A stretch of DNA of 64,000 nucleotides. It comes from Zizania palustris. Its lineage: Eukaryota; Streptophyta; Magnoliopsida; Poales; Poaceae. The stretch's first letter is position 1, and the number at the start of each line of letters is the position of its first letter. The stretch covers positions 66,078,865 through 66,142,864 of the forward strand of contig JAAALK010000285.1 in NCBI GenBank assembly GCA_019279435.1. Reading direction: 5' to 3'. The notes beneath the pieces are model-generated. The model saw only the letters and a list, made by a program, of their open reading frames with translations, ran no database searches and was not told the origin of the DNA. The position numbers and the translations under genes are program-made. Shown one piece after another: positions 1 through 10,592 of the stretch.

Positions 1-650
1 TCGTATTGATCAGCTAGTAGATTCCACAGCCGGAGCCGAGCTCCTCAGCTTCCTCGACGCATATTCCGGTTATCATCAGATCTGGCTCAAGCCTGAAGAC
101 CAAGTGAAGACCAGCTTCGTCACCCCGGCCGGAGTGTTCTGCTACCTCCGGATGCCCTTCGGCCTCCGTAACGCTGGAGCAACCTTTTCAAGGTTAATCT
201 CAAAGGCCCTCGGTCATCAGCTCAGGCGGAACGTGGAAGCTTACATGGACGACATCGTCATCAAGACTGCCTCCGCAAGTCAACATGGGTCCGACATAGC
301 CGAAACCTTCGACAGCCTCCGGCGGTGTGGGATCCGGCTTAACCCTGACAAGTGCGTCTTCGGAGCACGCGCAGGGAAGCTGCTCGGGTACCTCGTCTCC
401 AGCCGCGGCATCGAAGCAAGTCCAACGCAAGTTCAAGCATTGCAGCACATGGCACCACCTCAGAACCTGCGGCAGGCGCAGAAGTTGGCCGGACGATTGG
501 CCGCCCTGGGGCGTTTTCCTCGCCAAATCAGCAGAGCGAAGTTTGCCCATCTTCAAGGTGCTTCGAGGCTCCAAGCATTTCGAATGGACCCCCGAGTGCC
601 AGGATTGTTTCCAGCAAATCAAGGATTATCTCTCCGGCCTCGTGGCCCTC
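1..650 (+). pseudogene. Tat-type Ty3/gypsy reverse transcriptase fragment
   Basis: An open frame from base 2 encodes the central reverse transcriptase of a Ty3/gypsy polyprotein. It shows the FLDAYSGYHQI block, the MPFGLRNAGATFSR block and the catalytic YMDDIVIK (bases 242-265), followed by the LLGYLVSSRGIEASPTQ connection region. It closely matches the minus-strand RT of element E (55118-55744). The frame breaks near base 512, where the reading moves to the next frame (LAKSAERSLPIFK), and RT similarity ends near 650 at IKDYLSGL. The start lies left of the window. Directly after it the sequence turns into gag of the same family on the opposite strand, so this is a rearranged remnant and not a working gene. 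Confidence 0.9.
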
Positions 651-1567
651 GCCTTGGCATACTGTTCGAAGTATGCCATTAGCTGTGCTACAGACGACAC
701 CGCCTTCCGGTGAAGTTTGCTGATGCGGTCTGGGTTCAACACCCCTTCGCGCGCTGCATCCACTACCGAAGATGTAGACAAGCCTTTAATCTGGGACTTG
801 GTGTGGGCGAAGCGTGTAAAGTACTCCCAATGGGTCTCTCCTGCTTGCTGCTTCACTTGGAACAAGCTTCCCGTGGACATTGGGGCTACGAACGTACCCT
901 GGAAGTTACTCACGAACTTCCTCTTCAGCTGCTCCCATGACCTGATCGATCCTGGCTTTAGAGACCAGAACCATTAGAGAGCCACACCTTCCAACGCAAG
1001 GGGGAAGCATTTCGCCATTGTGTTCCGCACCCCTCCGTTGGCTTCTATTGGGGGCATAAGAACGAGAGAACTCTTTGGGGTCGGACCCACCAGAGTATTT
1101 GTGCAACTTCGAGGCTTTGAACCTGGGGTCAAAGGGCACTTTTTGCAAGTCCGGATGTAGTGGAGATTCGTCATCGAAGGATGCATTCTCGGCATCCTCC
1201 GAGACTCAAAGAGCTTTGGTATAATTATCAGGACCATCGTCTTGAGGTACCTCCGAAGCAAGAGTGAAGGCTTGAGGGCGAAGCCTATCTGCAGCCTCTT
1301 GCCTCCACCTTGCTACTTCCTCCTGAAGCCACACTATCTGGGTAACCGCATCCTCAGGAAGGTCTTCGCTTCCTCCGGAGGGGACCTCCTCCGGGTCTTT
1401 AGAACTAGGATAATCAGTTCGAAGCACCGAGGGAGCTGCTCGGGGAACTCTGGGTGCTCGATGTCTGATGACAACTTCGGGAGTTGGTGGAATGACTGAG
1501 GGTCCTGCACTGTTGGTCCGAGGGGACCTTCAGGGAGGATCATGGCTAGGCTCCGCTTGGGAGGCAT
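650..1567 (-). pseudogene. Broken gag of Tat-type element F
   Basis: Reading the minus strand from ATG at 1567 gives a gag that starts MPPKRS, as in elements D (59002) and E (58352). The pieces lie in several frames: the N-terminus at 1567-1334, a LQEEVARWRQEAADRLR segment at 1427-1206, FDPRFKASKLHKYSGG at about 1145-1090, and the STGSLFQVKQ...RFAHTKSQI...SSVVDAAREG capsid-type block at 913-650. At least three frame breaks separate them. The protein would be the capsid/nucleocapsid precursor. It ends near YFEQY at the junction with the inverted RT fragment; zinc finger, protease and pol are missing on this strand. Confidence 0.85.
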
Positions 1568-1753
1568 GTCTTACGGAGTTAAGGTCCGAAGACCGAAGAC
1601 TTCGAATGATTTGGGAAGGCGAGAAAAGGCCTCTGAACTACACTTGGAAGCCCCTTACCGAAGGGTGCGCAGAATCTTTAGACTCTGAAACACCCTCTGC
1701 AAGTGCTCTTCGAAGTGTAGTCAGTGGCAGAGAAATAGCTTTTAGAACTAAGT

Positions 1754-1771
1754 TCCCCACGGATGGCGCCA
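1754..1771 (-). promoter_or_regulatory. Primer-binding site of element F
   Basis: Immediately inside the LTR, the minus strand reads TTGGCGCCATCCGTGGGG. The same site is seen in E (58396-58413) and D (58938-58956) as TTGGCACCGTCCGTGGGG. Its position next to the LTR end identifies it as the tRNA primer site. I do not assign the tRNA with certainty. Confidence 0.7.
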
Positions 1772-1773
1772 AC

Positions 1774-2268
1774 TATTGGCGTAAAAGATTACGCTAACAG
1801 GTTCTCTAAGATTAAGAACTAACAAACAGAGAGTTTGTGAAGTGGACTATCTCAAGCCTCTGTATTGGATAATAGCTCAAAGTAATTCGAAGTTGTGTAT
1901 TGAATATCTGAATATTCGATGCCTATTACAAGGTGAGAAGGGGGCTATTTATAGGTAAAAAATCTAAGGAAAATACCTTTTTACCCCTCAATTACAACCG
2001 ACATAGTGGAAACTATTCGGTACCCCGAATAGGGCTAAAATGGTAAAATATGTTCGAAGAAGATAGATAAGGCAGATGTCCCGTCAGTCTTGCTGTTTCC
2101 AACTGCGGAGATGGAGCCTTCGGAGGGTATCTTCGAACTAGGATTCGGACGAACCCTTTGGCTTTAAACCTTCATCAATTCGAAGACAATTCTTTGGCTT
2201 AGAACTTTATGAGTTGTCTTTGTCTCTTAATCTTGAAGGTCCTGGGGATGAAGTATTTCCCCCCAACA
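1774..2268 (-). repeat. 5' LTR of Tat-type element F
   Basis: This 495-bp repeat has the same length as both LTRs of element E (47556-48050 and 58415-58909) and aligns along its whole length. It runs from TATTGGCGTAAAAG to CCCCCCAACA on the plus strand, so the element is in minus orientation. A TATA-like box lies within GGGGGCTATTTATAGG on the opposite strand. It has inserted into the gag of gypsy element A, whose reading resumes at 2269. It is clearly more diverged from the E LTRs than those are from each other. Confidence 0.9.
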
Positions 2269-3600
2269 ATACCATTGATCTAATCAAGTGTGATAATATA
2301 TTCGACTATCTTTTTGAGAAGGGACAGATCAAGGTGCGTGAAGGCCAAGTCATCCCGTCGGTGGAGGAACTAGTAGGTCGTACGTACTGTAAGTGGCATA
2401 ACTTTTATACTCATACTATTAATAAGTGTTATGTTTTCCGCCAACAAATTCAATCGGCCATCAATGAAGGATGATTGAAGTTTGAGAATGATCCTTCTAT
2501 ACTTAGTATTGATTGCAACGCCAAAGTGTTGATTGGGTACGATCAAGCCGAATCAACTAAAGGAAAGAATATGGTAGTTGAAGAGCCTTGGTCTGATACA
2601 CATAATTCTATGGACAAAGAGATGCTGCTTGGTGACAAGATGGCTAGGCGACCGAGAGTTACTTTTGATGCGCTATTAAAAAAGTATGAGCATATGGCCG
2701 AAAAAAGAGTGAATAATTGGCCTAGTAATATAGAGAGACCAAGTTCGACTCCTAAGAAAGGATTTGGTCATAGCCCTCAGTCATTGGAACCTTTAATGCC
2801 ATTCTATTCATATGGTTTTCCAATGATGCCATGGGAGGCATGCCCCATGCCCCAATACGATTATCCTTTTCAATATTTCACCCCATGGATGTCGGTCTCA
2901 CCGTCCCAAATACCATTCCACTTAGGACCAACAAAAACGGAGAGATCGGCAAAAAGGCAAGTATATGGCCGTGCTCAAAAAAGTCGACCTAGATCTTCGG
3001 AGATAAAGGGAAGGGACCGAGGATGTAAACTCAATGAAATAGTTGTTGTTGGTAAAACAGACACTCGCAACATCCCAATCTTTGAAGAAGTCCTCTTGGA
3101 ACAAGGCGGAGGCAAGGGTGAGAAGACCGCCGAAGATACATGTACCGGTCCGACCGCCGCCTTAGGGCCGGTCCGACCGGCCATGGTGCACTGGTTTGAC
3201 CGGCCTTCCGTGGCCAGTCTGACCGCCCTTCATCGGTTTCCCTACAACAGTCAGTCTAACCGGCACAACATGGCCGATCCGACTGGCAGTGTACATGAAG
3301 ATATTCATAGTCATCGCAAAGTTAGCAAGGCTGAGTTGAGTACTTCCCATTCGGCCAGAATTATCAGGAGTAAAATTTTTGCATAGGGAACAAAGCCGTT
3401 GCACTCATGGGCACCACCGGGGATGACCAAGTCTCAAAAGAGATGCCTACAACATCTTCGAGCCCAACACATTACAAAGAATATGGCGGAAGAGTTCGAG
3501 AGTAACCTGTTCGATAAGTCCAAAGCCTTAGAAGAGACACGACAAGTGTGGAGACCAAAGTTGGTTGACAAGCCGACGTCTAGTTTCGTTGATTAGAGAC
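2269..3600 (+). pseudogene. Gypsy element A, 3' half of gag
   Basis: The frame reads IDLIKCDNIFDYLFEKGQ, then a zinc-finger-like CX2HX4HX4C (CKWHNFYTHTINKC, about 2390-2430), then the tract FRQQIQSAINEG. It matches gag of element A2 (24440-24660), which has CDKIFDFLLK and CKWYDSHSHNTNDC. A TGA at 2472-2474 interrupts the frame where A2 has Arg. Downstream is a Pro-rich region (MPFYSYGFPMMPWE) and, after 3386, a frame change to the WAPPGMTKSQKR block that A2 has at 25820. The N-terminal half was removed by insertion of F; apparent coding just before 2269 is F LTR sequence. Protease and pol are absent: the gag tail joins almost directly to the 3' LTR, so this is an internally deleted element. 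Confidence 0.85.
3140..3300 (+). repeat. Cluster of GGTCNGACC palindromes inside gag of A
   Basis: Six copies or near-copies of the palindrome CCGGTCNGACCGG occur here within a reading frame (for example near 3142, 3169, 3194, 3217, 3249 and 3275). In the gag frame they translate as repeated GP(V/T)RP or FDRP-like tracts. The same motif recurs in the LTR of this element and, more densely, in Copia element B. Confidence 0.8.
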
Positions 3601-3843
3601 TACATCCCTACAGGGGGCAAAACCGATCAAAATACTGAAGGCCGAATTGGTGGAAAAATTCAGCGCTTGGTCCCGTAGTTCATATATTTTATTAAGTCAT
3701 ACAAATCGTCCTCAGGAGTTCACAAATTCCGAGTCAAGAGATGGATGATTTATGGTAGGTGAACAAATAAATAGTATGGGGAATACCGCACGTGGCTCGC
3801 TGTGCTTTTATCTCACTAAGTTTGCTAAAAGGCAGGGGGCATG
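3601..3843 (+). other. 3' internal remnant and polypurine tract of A
   Basis: This stretch has no coding similarity I can recognise. It ends in an AAAAGGCAGGGGGC purine-rich run at 3827-3840, directly before the LTR, as expected for the plus-strand primer (polypurine tract) of a gypsy element. Confidence 0.6.
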
Positions 3844-5134
3844 TGTTGACACCCAAATTTGGCATTAATGGTTGAAATTGTCGAAATATCGAGTTTTGGT
3901 AATTTGGGCCGAAAATATGCCTTTCCTAGCACAGGCCGGTCCAACCGACCATAGTAGGTCGGTCCAACTGACCATGTAGGCCCGGTCAGATCTGCCCAAT
4001 GGGTCTAGTCAAACCGGCCCAAGTCTGAAAACTAGAGATAGAGTTGGTTTTGGGCTATTTTGATCTCTAATTAAATCTTAACCACTTTTTGGCCAAATCC
4101 TACTTAGATTAGGTGCTAGGAAACTTCATACCAGCCCCTATAAATATAGGAGTGAGGCTGATTCAAAGAGTATCTCCACAGATCAACTCAAAACCCTAGT
4201 TTTGAATTGTACTTTTACTTTTCAATCTAACATTTTCCCCTGCATTACTTTACTCCTAGCAATAGATCTTTGTCAATTTGATCAGCAAATTTTCCGTACT
4301 TTGCCATGCTACCGTGAGCACTTTGTGGGTTTGATCCGAAAACCTTCTGATTCACCCTCATACGGGTTTCTATCATTTTATAGGTTTTTACCGGTGATTC
4401 AGTCTCTAGGCCGAATTACCATATATTTTTTGGTGGTGTGCAGGTGTTGAAGTGTCCATCCTCATCATCAAAGGATTCTGCACCGAGCTAAACTCATCGG
4501 AGCCATCACCGGTGAACCAAACAGCAAGCTGCCCTAACTGTCGGTCTGACCGACAGCATAACTGCGATCTGACCGGGCCATGGTGGATTCGTCACATCAC
4601 GTGTCGGCACACGTCGGTCCGACTGGTGCTTCGAGGCAGGTCCAACCGGTCCTAACGTCGATCTGACAGACCAGGACATCGAGGGCCCCTTCGGGATCCC
4701 TTTGGCAGCCCCTTTAGACCCCTTCGGCCATCTGCAGTCCGACTTCCTCATTCTGACCAGCCGAAGGGTAGAAGTCACCCTTCGCATAGCGTGTCAAAGC
4801 CCTCTTCGGTGAGACCTCGCACCGCCAGTAAGACCGGTCGTGCGCCCTTAGTCCGGCCATATCGCCTTGGCCGGTCTCACCGCCGAGCTTACTTCGGTCC
4901 AACCGACCCTATTTGGCCGGTTTGATCTATTCCCCTTGTACTTCGGTTAATCAAGCTGTATTCTCATAATTCGGTTTGGTTGCCTGGCGACTCCACCCAT
5001 ACCCCCTTGTCACGATCAAGGGTTGTCAAAACACGACATTGGCATTGTGTCACAACTAGGGTCATTCCTAGATATCCACACACTTTTAGATCGTCGAACT
5101 GGCCCAAGTGTGAGGGTGCATTTTAGCGTCAACA
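3844..5134 (+). repeat. 3' LTR of gypsy element A
   Basis: The repeat begins TGTTGACACCC and ends AGCGTCAACA, giving terminal inverted repeats TGTTGAC/GTCAACA. Its start resembles the LTR of A2 (21828). A TATA box (TATAAATA, 4139-4146) is followed by a plausible leader. GGTCNGACC palindromes lie upstream of the TATA box (3940-4025) and downstream (4535-4915). It ends in the CGATC..GTCGAACTGGCCCAAGTG block also found at the end of the A2 LTR. Flanking Copia pol sequence starts at once at 5135. Confidence 0.9.
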
Positions 5135-6720
5135 CTCACATCGAGATCTTTGCGTTCTCACGCTAGTCTTTTGCTGTTTGTGCTTAGTGTACTTTTTTGC
5201 CACTTTTGAGCCTAGAGATGGTGCTCATGCTCTGTCTGATGCAAATCTGATTAATGCCATGAACGAAGAGCTTGAAATTTTTGTTCACAATCGGGTTTGG
5301 ACACTAGTTGAGCTCCTACTTGGTTACAACCCCATAGGCACCAAGTGGGTGCTTAAGAACAAGCAAGGTGAAGATGTAGTGTGGTGCGCAACAAAGCTCG
5401 GTTAGCTACCTATGGTTTTTGCTAGAAGGAGGGTGTCGATTTTAAGGAGACTTTCACCACTGTTGCTCATCTTGAGTCCATTCACATACTTTTGGCATTC
5501 GCTGCTTCGAAAGGTTTGAATCTTTTTAAATTGGATGTCAAGTGTGCTTTTCTGAATGGGTACGTAGAGGAGGAGGTTTATGTTAGGTAGCCACCCAGTT
5601 TTGAAAACCCTAGGTTTCCTCGACATGTTTTGAAACTACAAAAAGCTTTATATGGTTTTAAGCAAGCCCCCAGGGCTTGGTATGATCGTTTGAATTAGTT
5701 TTTTGTTGGGGAATGACTTTGTGATGGTTTTTGTGGAAAAAATTCTCTTTTTGCTCAAAAATGGTTCTGATTTCTTGACCGCTCATATTTACATGGATAA
5801 TATTATTTTCGGTTGTTCTACTAATGAGATTGTGTCCAAGTTTTCTAAGCAGATGCATAGCGAGTTCAAGATAAGCCTCATGGTGAGCTCAAGTCCTTCC
5901 TAGGGATCCAGATCAAGTAGACCAAGGATGGCATCTTAATGCACTAGAGCAAGTACACCAAGGATATGGTGAAGAAGTTCGACTTCGATGGAGAGATGAA
6001 GCCTTAGATGACCCCCATGGGCACATCTCGGGGGTCGGACAAGGACGAGAGTGGTATCAAGGTCAACGAGAGAGAATATCGAGGGATGATCGGTTCGCTT
6101 GTGTACCTGACGGCGATGAGACTGGACATCCAGTTTGCCATGGGATTGTGTGCCCGGTTCCAATCTTTACCGCATGCGTCTCATCGTCAGGCTCTGAAGC
6201 ACATTTTAAGGTATCTTACCTATGCATCCGATCTTGTTCTTTACTATTGAGCATCATCATCTCTTGATTTGTGTGGTTTTTCGGACACAGACTTTGGTGG
6301 GTGCTGGTTGAATCACAAGTCGACTTCTGGTACTTGTTAGTTACTTGGTTCTTCGCTTGTTTCTTGGTCTTCGCATAAGCAATCTAGAGTTTCTCTTTCC
6401 ACCACAGAGGCTGAGTACGTAGCTACTGCTAGCTGTTGCTCATAGTTGGTTTGGATGATTTCCACACTTAGAGATTTTGGGTTGTCTTTTCCTGCTAGAG
6501 TTCCTTTGTTTTGCGACAGCACCATCACGATTAGTGTAGGGAAAACCCACGTATTCATTCAAAAACCAAACATATTGATGTCAATCTCACTTTTTGAGAG
6601 ATCAATATGAGAAAGGTGTCATTGACCTTATTCATGTTGATACTCAACGTCAGTTGGCTGACATTCTCACCAAACCCCTAGATCAGTCTACTTTTGAGCG
6701 TTTGTGAGGGGATCTAGGAG
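5135..6720 (+). pseudogene. Decayed Copia pol (reverse transcriptase and RNase H), element G
   Basis: Ty1/copia RT and RNase H blocks can be followed across frames: NAMNEELEIF and GTKWVLKNKQG (5250-5370), LDVKCAFLNG (5530-5560), LYGFKQAPRAWYDRL (5650-5690), the catalytic box as YMDNIIFG (near 5790, second Asp replaced by Asn), MIGSLVYLTAMRLDIQFA (6085-6145), FSDTDFGGC, KSTSGTC, the TEAEYVATASC region near 6410, and LADILTKPLDQSTFERL at the end. Many in-frame stops interrupt it, several of them TAG at expected Gln positions (for example 5587). It is interrupted on the left by the LTR of A. It cannot make a working polyprotein. Confidence 0.88.
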
Positions 6721-7441
6721 TTGTATATCCTTTTTAGGATATTTTGAGTCTTTTCTTTCTTTCTTTACTCTTTTATTGAGTCCTTTGTGTGAGTATATAT
6801 CTTGCATATTCACATATCCACACCATGAGCTTGCTTATTGTTGGTGTGTTTTTTTATCACACTTTGACAGACGCGTGGCCTAAGAGATCTACTTAACTCC
6901 AGTTTAGGTCCTACATTCTTAGAAAAGGGGTTCAAGGCATGCCAATCAGTTTGACCTTGCAACTAATAAGGAAACAGGAAAATATGATCAATAGCATAGC
7001 CTATCGGATATCGAGCCGATGATCACGATGAGGATGGGATATTCATGCAATATCATGTCGATCGGCCATAGGGCCAATGAACAGGGGTGAAGCAATCAGG
7101 CAAACAGCGTTGAATTGAATATACCGTGTCAGCTTGTACTCTAATAGAAATAAATAAAACGTGCCAAATAACATATCTATATAATGAAAATCATCACAAT
7201 AAATAGATCAGACCTAACCAAGACAGTAGCTAATCACGATGATCTTAATAATATATCAAAGTATCGGGAATGCTTTATTTAGATAAACGGTATATAGCAT
7301 GAAAAAGATACAATAGAAAGGGATGTCGGACTTAACCGATTAAGCCACAAACTACCACACCTAGATCACATCAATCTAAGAGATCAATCTGATGCAGCCT
7401 TAGACCTAGCCAATACACCGAGAACTGGCGACCGTACCACA
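6721..7441. other. Intergenic or repeat-derived stretch, unassigned
   Basis: The first 200 bases are T-rich and probably the 3' noncoding end of Copia G (TTTCTTTCTTTC, then TATATATC). From about 6950 to 7440 an unrelated block contains TATCGGATATCGAGCCGATGA and no long ORF. I recognise no family. It may be an LTR fragment or a DNA-transposon piece. Confidence 0.4.
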
Positions 7442-8241
7442 CTTCTGTTATATGATTAAACTGATTTTACTTGTACCTACTAGTATATGCTTTTTAATAC
7501 CTATCGATGATCATGTTTTGCTTCAGTTCAAATGATATATTTGATACTTGTCATATGCATGACTTTTTATGCTTTAAAGCTGAAAGACATGATGACCACT
7601 GATTCTGGCAACTAGCATGTGTACGATGAATGTGTTTGCTATTTTCACATGCCTAGTAGCTAAATCCTTTACTTTGATGCAAATATACAACTTGGACTTC
7701 TATATGCTTTATATGGAAAATGTGCTTTAAATTTTATAAAAAAACATGAAAAAAAATGAAAAATCCATGCATTTTTATGCATAAGTGAAAATATCCTGGT
7801 GGGTTTGTTGTGCCGCATTGCATTGTTCTGGACTGCTTACCATAGCACTTTGGTATGAACTAGGATATTGTAATGTATTCCAAGACCAATGTCTTAAGCT
7901 TCTAAATGTCATGTTCTGGCCTAGGCTTGGCTTGGTCAGTTAGCATAAGGTTGACATTCAAATAACCACTGCCACAAAATAAAAAGAAAAAGAAATGAAA
8001 AGCCTGAAAATATAAAGATAACAAGTCTATTGAAGCTATTAGTACTAGATGTGCATGTCTAGGCAGATATTAGATAGCTTTTGCACTTCATGCTCTATCG
8101 TTCCTATCAACTGGAAAATGTGGTGATGTTTTTGTTTGCAAAAATCTAAAAATACGTGCTAATGACTTTCTTTGGATATCTCCTACTACACTGATCATGA
8201 TATATTTTAGACACTATTCCTTTCTATACTTGCTAGATCTT
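7442..8241 (+). mobile_element. Sirevirus I, 3' noncoding region (left part)
   Basis: Reverse-complement alignment shows that 7790-7960 is the same conserved noncoding block that precedes the 3' LTR in elements H (11290-11470), K (21350-21530) and J (45060-45260). Here it is on the plus strand. The element is split at 8237-8241 (ATCTT) by insertion of H and resumes at 16366. It contains no ORF. A-rich runs such as AAAAAAACATGAAAAAAAATG lie near 7740. Confidence 0.7.
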
Positions 8242-10592
8242 TGTGGGATCGGAATGGCTACTAGGGGGGTGAATAAGCGCCTCGACACTTTCTTTCGAAC
8301 TGATGGCCTAATCAAATCACCCAACGCTCCTCTAAAAACACACAATAACGACTCGATTAAAACAGTACGAATGTGAAGCTCAGACAGAGTCAAATTCTAA
8401 AAAACAGCTTTGATTCGATTTCCTAGACAATGCCTATATCAAATCACTCATACAAATGATCAATTCAAGTTTATAAAAATGAATCAGCTCAAATCAAATC
8501 ATTCACAATTGAGATTCAAATCATTTCTGAATTTTTCCAGACGATGAATAGTAAAGGTAATTTCATCAAAACCTATTTGTTCAAAAGCTGATTCAATATG
8601 CAATTTTCAATGTCAAACAGATTTGAATCAGTACACAGCTCTTGAAACCTTGCTGCCTAAATGAAATCCGAATATAGTACTTAAGAACCTTTTCGGACGA
8701 TGAACAGTACCCAAAATTTCAGCAAAAACTAATGACAAAATGTGATTCTGATTTCAAATGTTCTTATCAAAATCTGTTCAACTAAGTGTAAACAACTTAT
8801 CAAAATATAGATACTTGATGCTCCAAAGGAAAACAAAATTAATGACATATATCTAAGGCACTGTTCACTGTCAAAAGTATTAAGCCAAAATTTCTGGATG
8901 AATACTGAAATGCAAGACAGATACAATTTATATACTGATTCAATTTGCAGATTTCAGTTTCATGTTCATTTCAATTCAGCACAAATTTTATTCAGGACTT
9001 GATACTCTTGAAAACCACTGAATCACAACAGCTGTTCAATCAAATTGGGCAAGAAAGATACAACACTGGAACTTCAGTAAAAGTGATTGTCAAAACTGGA
9101 TATGCAGAATTTAGAGCAGTTCAGAACCGATTCTGTATTTAGAACAATCATGTGCAGGAAATCTCAACAGCTCAGAAGAACAAATGGTTTCAGCCTGATT
9201 ACAATACTCAACTTACTATACGATTGATTCCTCCAAAACTTCAGAACAGATGCCAACAAAATGGTTTACTGATGAACCAATCAAGGTGTGCTTCAGATTC
9301 TATCCGAATCATCTAACCATCTAAACAAACTTTCAGCATTACAGAATAGAAGATTCATGAGGATCTGATTTTCAATGGAACCAAAAGCTAGATCAACCAA
9401 TCAGAGAAAGTGAAACAGGTTCAATCATCATGACAAAACTGAAGATTAATTAATCACAACTAGATAGAATCCATTTCAGGTCATCAACACAATTTACAGA
9501 ACAATCTAGGCAAAAACTGGATGAGAAACTCACCAAAAATCGCTGAAGATCCCAAGCAGCACCTCGCAGAACCATCAAAGCTTCCTGGCTTCTGTTGATC
9601 TTCCGGCAAAAAGAAACGTTGCACTATTCCTCTATCGCTGGATGCTGTTCTTCACGCTGCTGTAGCTTTTGTCGACAAGCCTGTTGCACCTTCGACAAAG
9701 CTACTTGATGCTATTCATCATCACGCAAAATTGCAAGAGATTTGCCGTAGCAACAAAGCCATGGCAGGAAGAAAATTTCAATTTGATTTCATCTACGTTG
9801 AATGTTCTCGACTCCCTCAAAAGCTGTTCGGCCAGCACAGCCCAATGGGGATATTTATCCACCAACTCCAAGTATTGTAGAAGGCCAAAATGCAATCAGC
9901 CCCCTAGACTTTTCCTAATAACAAATCTAAAAACTGAAAATTGGATAAACCCTATTACTAAAAAGAAAATTACATTTGACTCCTTTTTAATATATTTTCG
10001 GAATATACATTCCAAAAATACACTAAAAATACACACTATGACACTAAAAATTTAAACTAACATTTCGACACTATTTTATTGAAATAGTAAAAACAGTAAA
10101 TGTTTCGACGGTTTTCAGCAAAAACCGACAAAGCATTTTCAGCTCCTCGACTCATGACACCGCTTCGCGACTCCGAGCGCCAGCAAGCCACTTTCGCTCC
10201 CGATCTCCACGAGCTGCGCGAATGCTTGTCTTGGCCTCCCTCTCGTGAACATGGTCGACACGCTGTCGCAGACAGCCGTCCGTTCGAGTCTTGCTCCGTC
10301 TCTTCATGCACTCTTGATATATACCCAAACTTCACCCGGCCTCCTTGATCCTCAGCATCAAGCTCCCCGTTCGACCCTCGATCACTCGCCGTCGACAGTC
10401 TGTTAGCATCTCCACCCTGCACAAACAAGACAAGCCAAAACAAGAACGCGCCCTGCCGAAACCCTCGGCAGCCACACCTATACTTCACATCGATACCCAC
10501 GATGCACTCCACAAACTTTTGACCATTCTCGCTTAATCGCTCATCATTGTCAATCACTCATCATCAAGACCGAAACCACCTTTGGTTTCTCA
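8242..10592 (-). repeat. 3' LTR of element H
   Basis: It runs from TGTGGGATCGG to TTTGGTTTCTCA on the plus strand and pairs with 13973-16360. Over 8420-9680 the two copies differ at about 14 positions (about 1%) plus one indel. Over 10100-10590 they differ at about 35 positions (about 7%). Short ORFs on either strand are not conserved and are treated as noise. Confidence 0.9.

Noticed and set aside
2214..2268. N-terminus of the gag ORF that appears to start at 2214
   Set aside because: These codons are the end of the F LTR; gag similarity starts only after 2269.
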